DNA of 64,000 nucleotides. Origin: Glandiceps talaboti (Eukaryota; Hemichordata; Enteropneusta; Spengelidae). The translations under genes were made by a program, and so were the position numbers. The notes beneath the pieces were generated by a model, which ran no database searches, was not told where the DNA came from, and was given only the letters and a program-made list of their open reading frames with translations. The stretch spans positions 2,083,001 through 2,147,000 of the forward strand of contig NC_135559.1 in the NCBI RefSeq assembly GCF_964340395.1, written 5' to 3'. This document shows positions 12,801 through 26,700 of the stretch, in pieces (position 1 is the stretch's first letter; each line of letters opens with the position of its first letter).

Positions 12801-15800
12801 GTATTTCCAAGGCAATGGACACTGCACCGTATGTGGTAAAAGTCATGCTGACAGACTTTCTGCTGACTTCAGCTACCTTATTGTGTTACAGATAACCAGG
12901 TAGTTTATACTATCCTTGCAATAAAACCAGTGATCCTATACTGCTAGAAGGTCAGACACTCTGTAAGAAAAATTATCTTGTCCTTGACTCTAAGGGACAG
13001 TGGCAGCTGGCTGAGATTCCTTCCCTGGGATGTCATAAAGAAACAATCTTTTCATGTTTGCCTAATCCTGTACAACTATAAATTGTATTGTAGACAAAAG
13101 CAACCGTATTGGTGTATCTATGTATAGGTATGCAGAACTCTTTATCACAGACATTAGAAACTGTGGGTTCCTCCCTTCACAAAATAGTTGTTCCTGGTTT
13201 TAATAGTGTGCCAACTCTGACCCAATAATCGTAAATACGATTTGTTCACAATAGTTAAACCTTTATTAACTATTTTTCTCTCTTCGCAAAATATAACTGT
13301 AAAGTTTTCATGACTTTAAAACTTTTGCCATCTGTGACCCCAATATATCGTAAATATGATATCTTAAGAAAAGTGTTGCCTTGCTTTATTATGATTCTGT
13401 TGAATACCAGAAGTGTCATTGTATTTTAATAGTACAAGTGTAGTAACATTTTTGATAAGTATGCAAATTGAGATGGAATTTTTGTGAAGAATCTGTCAAA
13501 ACATTGATAGCCTTGAAGGTCTTTTTGTCTTCAAGTTTAGTAGGAATGTTGCAAAATATCTATTAAGTATGCAAATTGAGATGAAATTTTAGTGAGAAAT
13601 TTAGTGAAAACATTGACAGTGAAAGGACCAAGTGTTGAGAGATGTCCTTTATTGAAGGTCAGAGGATCACAAATGTTTTTCTTGGCAAAGAAATTCAATT
13701 CACTCGGGTGTAAACTGGCAGCCTTGAAAACTCTGCCTTTACAATAATGAGGTCACAGAAACATTGAGTTGAAGGCGATCACAAGTTTGAACAATGACAG
13801 AAATTTATGATGGTTCGTCTCTAAAAATTTAGTACAGATTTCTTCAGTAGATTTTTCGGCTGTCTTTTGTCAGAGATCTCCAGTTTCACCTGATCTCATG
13901 CTTAGACTTTGATACCCAGATGTTCAAACTATATTAATAGAGATGAATAGAGAGGGAGGGAAGAGTAGCAGGATAAATAGTCTATCAAACAGGTCAACCG
14001 TAAAGTCATTTTTTACATTTTATAAATGCGTAGTTTTATGAAATGGGTATCAAAATAGAAATGAAATGAAAGATTCTTTATTACCATAATATAGTAATAA
14101 GGCAATGATTTGAATTTGTAAAGAAATATGCTGATATATTCCCCCAGCTTTATTTCAAATCCCAGTGTACTGTGTATGATGTATTGTTACATTGCCATCA
14201 CAGGCTGATAGTGAATAGATAGCCAATAGACAGGCTTAGATTGGAAATGCTAGATTGAGATCTGGGATGTCAAGCCTCTTTTATGGCATTGTGAAAGTTC
14301 ATTATTTCGCAGTATCGCGGAAGAAATAACACAACAGCTTTGGTTTGTGAGAATGAACTGGACAAGATGTAAATTCATCACCATGTCAAAATACACACAC
14401 AAGTTGTATAAACCCTCTTGTAAACTTCGGAAATGTTACGACTATGGAATGAAGTATAACTGTATATACTTTTCTGACAAAAAGCCTGGTGGGTAGGATG
14501 AAAATCCCAGGGCGTGACTTAATACAGAGCCATAGAACACAACTTGACCTATCATCTGATTTTGTCGTACAGTGCATAACTTTTTCCATATTTCTGCATT
14601 TTTCAAATATGCTCATTATATATATAATCATAAATTTGACCATTTCTAACAAGTAAGTTTTAAAAGGCAATAACTCAACTAAATCTCACTCGATTTTCAT
14701 ACTATTTTTGCAAAAATTTCCACTTCCGCTCAAACATTATGCATTTAGACCTTTGACCTTTACCAATGATGTAGTGTTGCTATAGAAAACAAACACCTGT
14801 GGTTCCATGAAGAGCAACTGACTGTCTCTTTGTAACTTTTGGTGTGTGTTTGCAACAAAAAGACCCCTTGCAGCCTACCAAGGGTATGATAGAGTTCATA
14901 ATCCCCCTATTATTAGTATTAACACCTCAGAACAATGCCCTTGCTAATCTGTTTCTCTGTGAAACAACATGCCTCTAATTAATTAGATTCACAAACCACA
15001 AGTTTGTTTATTTAAGTACTTAGGCTTAATTGCCTGTATACTTTACTTAGGGCTTCACTACAGGCATTTGTTTCCTGAGTTATGTCTCAGACTGTTTCTA
15101 TCAGAATACAATAAAGTGTTGATAATATCATTCATATTGATGTATTTGGCCAACTTTATATGAAAGGGGTAAATTTACATTTGTTTCTGTGATTGCACGG
15201 GTCCACTCACCATGAAAGAAAACAAATGGTTGAATTACTTGGATAAACCACAAAGTCAAAGACTTGTTTCTAGTGGGGTTCATTAATGTTGATGTACATA
15301 ACAAAAGGAGACTTAACTGTTAACTAGGAAAGTTTTGATTGTATGCAAATTATTTCAATTGAGGTACCATTACATCATTGACTTTAATGGTAGAAATGTG
15401 CATACTGCAATTAGGCATATTTTGATTGTATGCAAATATATGTAAATAGAGTGTAAACAATGGAACCATTACTTAGTACCCATTACAGAATATTCTGAAG
15501 GAATGTGCACTTTGGAATTGTTGATGAATTTAGAATTAGATAACATCAGCTAAAGATTGGCTGTATAAAGTAAAAGGTAGCACTGAAAGAGCAATAGATG
15601 TGGGAAAAAAAAGAGTTTCAATTTGGTGATTCTTGGCAACCAAACAAAATTATGTGATGAGAAATCATGAAATGATCTCCCAGAACCCAAAGTTTATGAA
15701 AATGCCTTTTATTTTCCGGAGTGGCATTCCCTTTAAATTTAATGTACAAACCTTTGTCCTTCCAAGGGAAGATGAACAGTTATTCAAAAATCAAAGTGAC

Positions 15801-18800
15801 AGTGAGGATAGCTGAAATCAAAATGGTAGTCACGATAACTGAAATATTTTAGTAACAGTCCTTCAAGACTACAGGTTAGGTAGATTAGGAAAGGTGAGAA
15901 CATCAGTGAAGATTATATCAGAAACAAGTTCAGGGTCTTTGAACTAGGCTACAAATTTTATTTACAATTTATATTATCACATGTATGTACTCCTTTACTT
16001 GGTTCTGTCATAGACATTGGAGAGAGAGGTCTATGGTTCTGTTCACATGACTTGGTTACTGTGCAGTCAGTACATTTTTCTCTCCCCTTGTGTATGAATG
16101 GGTGATTCACTGGAAGGTTTTCAACAGTCAAGTACAATTCAATTGTGTTCTCTTCCCTTCCTCAGGATGGTCTCTTAAAACACCATTAGTTTTAAATCAA
16201 TATTTATCTTCTACGTTCTTTCACTGGGTGTCTGGATAAGTATGCTAGCCCCTTGCATTTTTAGGTTTTTCTGACAATTGAAAAAACTGAACACAAGTCT
16301 GTAAACAAATGCAAGTATGTTTTGTGTTCTTTGTGAAGGGATTATAACTTCAAGAAGACTTCAGAATAGTGAGGCAAGATAATGATGAATCTCCAGAGGA
16401 AATCTCAAATCTTGAAACCATTTCCATTAATGTTTTTCTCATTACTTTAGTGGACAATGGCCCCTCAAGTTTAAATACAAAAATGTATATAAGGCCATGC
16501 AAGAATGCATTTGTTTTGTGTAGAATTTTTAACTTCAAAAGCACTAGTAGGAAATGTTTGGCAAGCAAGAACTGATCTGAGGACCTACACAGATTTTGCA
16601 AGTGCCTACTACACCGGATGATCAAATACCAAGTGGTAGCACATGCATATAGACTGGCATAGCTTGTCCACTGGCTGTATCTATGACTCTCGATAAACCC
16701 AATCAGTGTGTGAACCAGTGTGGGGGAGTTACATTCAGCCAGTAGACTGGCTAAGCAAGGCAATGCACTTCATGTTCAATCTTGGAAGAGGGCACCAAGA
16801 TTAAAACCATGTAGTGAATTAGTTTGCCATCAGTTGTAAGTTTACTAAGCACTGATATTGCCAAATGGCAAGACCGAGTGATTGATAAGTAGTTGATATA
16901 AAAGACATACTCCATAAAATCAATGAGTTTCTAAAAGATTTAAGTCTCTTCAAAGTCGTGAACTAAGAATGGACTGTAAATTGCTTTCTGGACTGTTACT
17001 CTTCTGATGCAGGGATATGGTTAGTCTTGATACAGTGCTAACTTTAACTTGGTAGCTTTGGGTTCTTTATAACTTCTAGACAAACTTTCCAAGACTTCCA
17101 ATGATGACTAAAATTCCATAATCACAATTAATATATTTTGACATATCTGAAGTAGAGAAAGATAGCATACTGAACTGTCATTATCCTGAAGTAATAGGTT
17201 AACAGTGATGAGTTAGTCTAGAACCTGTCTCACAGACTTTACTATCTGCTTCACAATAGTGTTGCTACTATATCGAACCAGTTAGCCAAGTATCTGGCCC
17301 ACCTGGGACCATATTCCATTTCAACAAAATTCAACATAGTTCGTTCTTTCCATAATTTATGAGAGAGTTTGGCCACCATGGTACTAATGAGTTACCATTA
17401 CCTTTTGGGTGTTTTCAATGGGCTTGAGAGTTGACAATGTGAAATCGGAATGTCCCACTGAGGCAACGTAACCAGGCAGCCTATTTCTAGTTGTATTTCT
17501 CAAATAAATTACCCAGTCATTGAAATGCTTTACAAAGTCTTCCAGCAGTCACAGGTGATTTGGGTAACAGAAAGTTGTAATCATAGACCCTACACGAAAG
17601 GGTGTAAGGTCTATGTTGTAATCAATCAGCATTTGAAGAAAAATAATTTAGTCAGCAACAATAGAAGTACAACCAGTCCCTTGGTGTTGTTTCACTTTTC
17701 AACTTGTCTGCCTCCGGTTTTTGTATGAGATCTGAATACTTTTAGGCTATATAGTAAATTACTTACTATTATACATTGAATGTGTTTTGACTAGAGTCTT
17801 GGTGGGCAGTCAAGAAGTCAGACTGCAATTATACGGTCTGTATTCGTGATGTGACAGAGACTCTTGTATTTTTAAAAGTTCAAAAGCCTTTTATTGTGAA
17901 GAGAAGACTGGCGTTCTCATTTTACTGTCTGACCAGAAAGTACAGACAGACAGTAAACATGTTGATGAGGTCTTCCAAAAGTAGTCTGGATGCCAACTGT
18001 GCACAGTTGAAGTGAAGGTAGATATCGTAACGATACTGTATAGGAACTAGACTATCCAAAAACAGCATTCTAGGGTTGTTAGTCAATTCTGGTAATTAAA
18101 TTGTAAATACTGGAAAATGTAGTGGTCAACATATACAAAGTTATAACAAATAATAAAGTATGAAAGTGAAGGTGAAAGGAGCAGTAAGAGCATCATGACA
18201 GGAGGAGTCACTGACATAAACTTATGTATCTGTTAGTCTGACCACAATTTTAAAACAATGCCTGGTTAATTATTAGAATTATTTTATTAAGGTATCAGTC
18301 GGGGTCAGTGACATGAATGTATATCTTATCAGTTAGTCTGACCACAATTTTAAAACAATGCCTGGTTAATTATTAGAATTATTTTATCAAGGTATCAGTC
18401 AGGGTCAGTGACATGAACTTATATCTTATCTGTTAATCTGACCATGATTTTTAAACAATGGCATGTTAATTATTAAATAACATTATGTTAAATCAAGATT
18501 GAAGACTTGAGAAATTGATTTTACAAGATATCAATAAGGTTAATGACAAGAGTATTAGGTTGTCAAGGTTGGAGGACGAAATTAAAGTATATCAAGGTAT
18601 CAGTAAGTCTGAATGGCAATGGTGGGTCTCTAAACCACAGAGGAGGTATAGCTTGTATTGATACTAATACCGTATAGGGACTAGACTATGTCCAGACACT
18701 GAGACAGGGAACATATTCCATACTATAATGTACTCCATACTCTGCTCCCATGGAGTACGTCGTAGTACAGAATACGTTCCCTCCCATGGAGTACGTCGTA

Positions 18801-20686
18801 GTACAGAATACGTTCCCTCCCATGGAGTACGCTGTAGTACGGAATACGTTCCCTCCCATGGAGTACGTTGTAGTACGGAATACGTTCCCTCCCATGGAGT
18901 ACGTTGTAGTACGAAATACATTCCCTCCCATGGAGTATGTTGTAGTACAGAATACGTTCCCTCCCATGGAATACTTTGTAGTACGGAATTCGTTCCCTGT
19001 CAGGATCTAGACTACATAGAGACTACAAGAGTTGTGTAAAGTCTAGTCATGTGGGGAGTTTGGGCTCTCACCTTTTCTCCTACCACGCCTGGTATTTCAC
19101 TAGTTTCCATTTATGCAAACCCTAAAATTAGATTATGATTTCCCACAGCAGTGCTCAATGCTCAATTGAATGTTGTATTTATTTACCTTAGTGTCTACTA
19201 CATTGTATAGTACAACCTTCCAAGTTTGTTCTTATCACTTGGTGACTGTGATTCATCTCACAGTAGGAAAACATTCAAATCCAATAATAATTTGCACTTT
19301 CTACCTGCCTGAAAAATCATGAATAGCCGCTACGGAAATGCTAGGTGAGGTAGGGGAGCCAAAAATCCCTGCACATGGAATTTTAGGCTACCATAAGGGT
19401 AAATTACATTAAATGATATCTTATCTGTTTTACCATGATTTTAAAACAATGCCAAAGTAATTCTTAAATAGCACAATATCAGTTTATATATATATGACAA
19501 TAAAACACATATCATATCAAGGTTGGAGAAAAAATGAGCATAGGGTCAGTAAGGAGGTTAATGACATAAAATTATTCTTATCTGCAGTATTAGTTTGGTA
19601 GTTTTAAAACAATGCCAGTTGTGGATATTTCAGCAGGGGGAGGGTGTAACTCCATGGGTAACATTACAGGGAGGCTCCTCACAAACATTGAAACTCAAAG
19701 TGTTGTGATACCAATTTTATGCAAAAAGTATACCCTTTCTGATACCAAGTTGCATTTTGATTAGTCAAAGTGACTAAAAGCCAGGGCTCCCAGGGGAAGC
19801 TAGTCCTAGATCTAGTGTGACATGAGTGACAGGAGACTGAGTACGAAAGCTACGAAGGTAGATAGGTTGAAATACTTCCAGTTTTGACTGCATAGTCTCT
19901 GTTAATTAGCGCCACTTTTGATTCACCTGACCCTTTCTCATACCACCACCTCATGAAAAGTATACCCTACCAACCAGCATGAAAAACCGACCCCTTTCAT
20001 GCGGATCCTCCCCATATTGTCGTCAATGGGAATTGCCCCCTCCATCAGCACATGATACATTTGTACTTATCAATTTGTGCTATTTTTAGCACAAGTTCAC
20101 CATAGTTTATGAAGAAAAGTAGATGTACAATTATTTTGAGTTTGTTTACACACTAAATTAACTTATGTGTGGTTTTTGAACAATCTGGGTTTCTGATAAG
20201 TAGATGGTAACGATGTGATTATAATATGTATTGAAATTATGTAATGGGTAAACTTTTCAGGGTTTACACAGTTAAGAATTCCCAGGTACCACTCATAGAC
20301 CAAGCATACCAAAAATAAACCAAGCATACCAAAGATAAGGATCTAATGTTGTTACTCAAACATATAGCAAACCACAAATTTTCCTTTGAAAAATACTTGG
20401 CTGCACAAAGAAAGTAGCCTTGGTTGGGAAAAATTGAATGAGATAAATGTACTGACTGCTACTGTCAGAAAAAGGCAGGTACATGTATATGGTAAAGAGC
20501 ACGAGAAGTAAGGGATCTTGCATTGCACATGTCCCACAGTAGAAGTGTAGTGTAGTGTGGTGTGGTGTGGTGTAGTGTAGTGTAGTGTAGTGTAGTGTAG
20601 TGTAGTGTAGTGTAGTGTAGTGTAGTGTAGTGTAGTGTAGTGTAGTGTAATCCCACAGTAGAAGTGTAGTGTAGTGTAGTGTAGTG

Positions 20687-20725
<39 letters not shown>

Positions 20726-23700
20726 CATCACTGCATGTGTGCGTATATGTGTTGAATGGTGAACTATGGGAAGAGATATGGCAATGGTCAGAGACATCCT
20801 AAATAATAGATGAATTTATCTTCTGAGTTTTTTGTGCGTATTGTGAGATGGTCCCTCAGTGCCCACTCAGCTATGGAAATCTATCTTTAAACTGAGGCTA
20901 TTGTTGATAACCCTAGCCATGGGTTTGCTGGCGGCAAGAGATATACAAATTTGTGAAAGGTTTTGAAACTTTTTACTGTAATTGGATACAGAAGGTGGCA
21001 AAAATGTCAAAATGATTTATCATACTGACCTCACTGATGATTTCCACAAATAACTTCACTTTAGACTTTGAAAGAAGGGACATGTTTATTAGACAAGGTA
21101 CCCAACATTAAATGTAGAAACCCTAACATCCCCAGGGACTCTACCTGTCTTTCAATAGCTGCAAGGAACAGCTTAAGTTGGGTCTCAGCAAGCATTTAGT
21201 TTTCTTTAAAAAGTAAGATGACATGGTGACTGCCACGTCTGTAGTGGTGAGGTATTGATAATTCTATAGTGCAGTATTTAGCAAAGATGAAAGTAACTTA
21301 TTTAACAAAAAAAATGAAGATATATCAGATGAAAAATAACATATCTACATCATCTGGTGACTGCCACGTCTGTAGTAGTGAGGTGTCTATAATTCTATAG
21401 TGTTGTATTTAGCAAAGATGAAGCTACCTTATTTAGTGAAAAAAATGATGATATATCAGAAGAAAAATAGCATGTCTAATTGCAAGATCTGTATCTGCTA
21501 TACTCCATGGAGTTACGCACAGCTCAACTATAGACAGGCTACAGGTAAAAGATTATCAATGCAAGTAGGACTCTGTTTTACTGGATTTAAGACAATTTTA
21601 TGTCATTCTGAAACTGCCACGTGGTAGAACATTGATTCTAGGCTATATTTGGCCAGAAATGTATTGATTATAATTTCCTATATATATACCTTAACCTACT
21701 TATCAACTTTAGCACAAACAATGAAAGAGAAAAAAGGATTGGATATCTCACCCCCAGCCCCCAGCATTCCCTACCTGCACACACTCCACATCCCTTCAAG
21801 TATACTAAACTTAGATTAGGTTCACCGGAATAGAGTACCCTTGGTGAAGACTAGAAATCCAGCAATGATTCTTTGAATCCAGGCAACCATTTAAAGTACA
21901 GTAGCATACAGAAATGAGTTTAGGTATGCATATTAATTTGCAATGAGATAAAAGTAGCATCATGTCAACACATATTCTCTCTAGGAGTCAAGTGATCTAA
22001 AAACAGCTCATCGGTTGGCAGACAGCCCTCAAGGCTGTATTCACAGCTGTCCCAAACTCTTGAAACGGTCACAAATTTCATTGTGTCTGTATGCCAATAT
22101 TTGTGTAGTATTGTATTGCCTGTGAGACAGTTGTCGGGACATTTTTCTCTTGTCGCTTGTCAAGGGGTATGTTTGTATGAGAACATCATTATGACTAAAT
22201 GTAGGGCAAAGTGGACAAAGCAATTACATGTGTCAGCACAGAAAGTCATGCAAAGATAGTATTACCCGTACAAACTCTATGAAAGCTAGTAGAAACGAGA
22301 TTGTAAATTGCATTGGTTGCTTAGTTAACCTAAATCTGTCAAGACATCAAGTTTTAGGATAAACATCAGGGTCATGTTAGCTTGTCTGCTGTCATCTGCT
22401 GAGACCAGACATTCTTCGTTCTGCATGTAGTAGAAAGAGTGTGTAGTCCCTGTTGCTCTATGTTGTCATTACAAGGATGGCAGTCACACCCACTGCATCT
22501 TCACTATTATAGGAGAATTTGGCTGTATTTATCATTATCCATATATTGTCACCATGGCAACATCAAGACATATTTTGTTGGCCCATCTTTATGTTCAGTT
22601 AAGAATTCCGGAATTCATACCTGAAGACATGCAAGCAGTCTTCATGTAGATTTCTAATTGTAACCTTGTCACTTCACTCTTGGATGATCTTGAGAGAGTA
22701 TCCTGTTTACATATATGTGGTGGAGCTGTGACTCCACCACACTTGTTCTGTCTGTAGATGAAGAATGAGTGTATCAGAGTCACAGACCTAACAAGTACAT
22801 TGTTGACAGGCTATCTTGACATAGACATCTCACCCAGTTTGTTAAGATAATCTTAATAGCAAAATGAAAAAAAGCTAGTGAAGTTTTTGGAAGTAATAAA
22901 ATTATCTCAAAATAGTCCATATTTGTGTTTTAAAAAAATGAAATACAGCATGTGAACCTGCTGGGAAAAATAGGATAGAGTGGTCTCTGGCAATATACCT
23001 AATATTGTAATAAGCAATGATATGGGTTTTGTGAACTACAGCTGTGTGGTGGAAGGACCCAAATTTAGGAAGGTTACCGTAAGCCATACTGCCGAGTTCC
23101 AGTAAAGGTTTTATCATCAGTCAGGATATACCCAATGCAGTGGCATAGAAACATCATTTGAATCACATAATATCACATAAATTAGCATTGAAATATTTTT
23201 TTATTCACAAAAATGTAAAAACAGTGAAGATATTCACAAAGCCAAATTGCTGAGTGAATGCATAAATTATTGATGAGCGTGCCACTTGCCACATTTGGGC
23301 AAAGTGTGCGGGGATCTGGCACAGAAAATTATTGCCTGGGTTTGATGTGCCTGCTCTCCATTGAATTGCATTGCAACTGGGTATATCACTATATGACTGA
23401 ATGTTTGTAATTTAACAACAGAATTAGGTAATCCCAGTTTACATGTGTAACTGACTGCCAGCCAGGTGTTGTCATTAATATGTTACATATAATTTATAAG
23501 TAAGGTGTGTTCGCTGGAATTTAAAAACAGAAGGTCACATTTGTTGACATACATCAAGATTTGTAAACTGTAATTATACATGTATGTCTCCATGTCATTA
23601 TAGAGATTTTAGACAGAGATTTTAGACAGAGATTTTAGACAGATCTGTAACATCTACGAGTACATCAAATACCATAGTATTACATTTAACCAGTTTTCAC

Positions 23701-26700
23701 AGAGATTTTACTACATTGAATACCATGGTTTCTACCACAATAAACAGTAATAAAATTTCACACATACATATATAAAGCACTAAACCCTGTTGAAAATAAA
23801 ATAGAAAAGTTTAGAATGCTTTAAATTTAGGGTCAAAGGTTTCTCGGGCAACCAAAACATGAAAAAACACACACCAAGTAATCCATGGCAATAGTACCCT
23901 TGCATACAAATGACAAATATTAATCAGTAAGTTAGTCCTAAAAGTTTATATTTCACATGTACAGGAATACTATTTACACCATAGTTTTCATGTATTTATT
24001 GTACCTTGTTTATTTTAAGCTTAGCAGATTTATTATTATATGTAAACATTACAGGTTTATTGAACTTTGAAGTACAATGTTCAACCAGTTCCTAGTACAT
24101 GTAATATCTACCTATAGTATAGTATTCAATTAAACTTTCTACCTTAGTATAGTATAGTATTCAATTAAACTTTCTACCTATAGTATAGTATTCAATTAAA
24201 CTTTCGATTCAAACTAGCCAGGAATCCATGCGCATGGGGGATTTGAATTCACTATTTACCCATCAGATGGGAAATTCAAAACTCTAATGGCCTGGATGCT
24301 AGGATAAATCTAAACACAAACTTGAAAAATTGTAATCTGAAATTTTGACTGCACATTTCAGGTAACACTAACACTAATAATTTCAGGTAACAATTTTCAA
24401 GTTTGTATTTGTTTGGATCAAAAGTTTAATCTAATGCTATCGTTTACCAACACAAATCAAGTTTCATTTGAAGTCTGCCTTTATTTTGTGGATCTTCCCC
24501 ATCACATCCTCAATAATTATCTACATCCATGATCATTCTCAGTGTCACCTGTATAAGTTTACGCCTTTTGCAATATACATTTGGGAAACCTTTGATAAAA
24601 AAAAATCCCATGTTTGCTAAACTGAGTTTTGGGGAAACACCCTTACAATTCAATTTTGCTTGAGTAGTAAAACTAAAACAAGTCTCTGAGTAGGCTAGTC
24701 TATTTCCTTTGATGTTGACCCAATGTGTGTATACAAAGACTAACTGTCAACTAGCAAGAACAAGTCTTCCAAGGCCAACAATCAATAATATGCACTGGTA
24801 TATGGGTCTAAGTTCTCATAGCCTAGAGACTTGGCTATCTGACTTGACATACTGGCTTGACAACGCACTGTAGTCTAGTTCTGTCCTTGGCACAGAATCT
24901 CAAGCAATGTTATATTAGCATCTATGATCTAGATTAATTGTTCTTGTGAACAACATTTTAAAGATAGTCAAGTGTTTTGGGCCAAACTTTGTACTACTTG
25001 CTACTAGTATGTTTAATAGTTTTTGGACATTTTAGGTACATGTTTTGTGATACAGAAGGATGTTCATCAGACCAGAATGTTTACTATTGAATACAGACTT
25101 TGTCAAAGTAAATTCATAGTTAGCAGCCATGCAATAGATTGTACAGTACTGTTATACCATGTAACCATTTGAGTCCCCTGAAGTTAGTAAATGCTAGTCA
25201 CGATGTGGTTTCGAATCATCTCTGTAAAGATCGAGATATCTTGAGATTCGATGTATGGATAGCACTAGTCTAGTCATTGTATGGATAGCACTAGTCTAGT
25301 TCCTATATGGTATTGTTACGATTTACACCTCAACTCGTGGTTTAGTTAGAGACCATGTTGGCATCCAGACTAGGAGACTAGATGAATAAAGTGAAAGTCT
25401 GGATGCTAACATAGTTAGTGGAGGTGTGATACCATATATAATAGGGACTAGACGAAGTAAATGCTCATTCACAGGCTGTTCTACAGTTTATTGCATGTAC
25501 ATGTCATGTACATTATCATATATGTGTTGCAAAGAAATTCATGTATTTCAGAACTTTTATATGTTGCACAGTGTATTTCCGTATACATAATTGATTTACA
25601 TGCATGGATACCAGGCTGTCTAGTTCTTTGGTAATATTGAAAGAATCAATTATTGCTGTTACTAAAGATCCCACGCCAGCATGTCTATACTGCTTGTATC
25701 TGTGACTCAGCTATACTTGTTTATTAAGGATTCCTATGAACAAATAGTCTAGATGTTAATGTGGTATTGAGTCACCAGAGACAGGGTAAAAAGATTTCTT
25801 GAGATTTGATAGAATAGCATTAGACTAATGACAGATAGCCCAAAGACTTGTTTTTTTACTAAATCTCAAGAAACTGTCAATCCACACCAGAACTTGTTTA
25901 CTCTTTGAGAGTAATTAACACCTAAGACTAGTTTCTGGGCTAATGAACATAACAAGTATAGTAGAATCAATATTCAATAGCCATTAGAAAGGTAAATTCC
26001 AAGCTGGTATGTAAAGATATGAAATTCCCCTCTTTAGGAAGTTTTCCAGACCAGAGAGGTTACAAAGTCTAGAAATTAGCAGATTACAAAAATATACCTC
26101 TGGCAGTCATCTGTCTGATGTTAAAAATAACCCAAAGTTCGCACGTACAGACTGTCATCCAAACTGTCTTTCTTTTTAGTTTACAACAAATAAACAGTCC
26201 TTGGTAGACTTGTATCAATTGAAAATACAGTTCTTGCCTCTGGCATAGAGTGTCCTATATCATCAAGGCCCATAGTTGTAGGACACTCTGCACCTCAGGC
26301 ATACAGAATAAATTATCTGTCATCTTGGTGTAGGCCAGTTGGATTATCAACTTCTCCTGTCAATCATGAAAAAACGTGTCTTGAAATGGGGTAATACCTG
26401 CAGTCCCAAAGGTATATGCAGAATGTAATATATGCTGTCCTAGCTGTATAAAGAGGAATAGAAACTGGAACTTCTATATGCATTAAAGATATCGTAGAAC
26501 TTTCACATTTGTTTCACATACATGTACATCTTTTAAAACAAGAAAAATGTTTGCCAATTTGTTTGACATCCAACTTTTCAAAAGAGTGGGGTTGTTTTTG
26601 GCCTTGCCTGTGAGGAAGCTTCATTTGCATACATGGTCATTTTGTTCTTTTTTCTCACTTTTTATGCCTCTTTGCAGCTTAATTCATTAGTACAGATTTT

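Noticed and set aside
16350-16763. 137-codon minus-strand ORF, the longest non-repeat ORF in intron 1
   Set aside because: Composition looks random, with no recognisable domain and no transposase or reverse transcriptase motif.
18664-19039. Four overlapping ORFs with a 12-residue repeat
   Set aside because: They follow from a 36-bp repeat that keeps frames open on both strands; no signal, domain or splice context.
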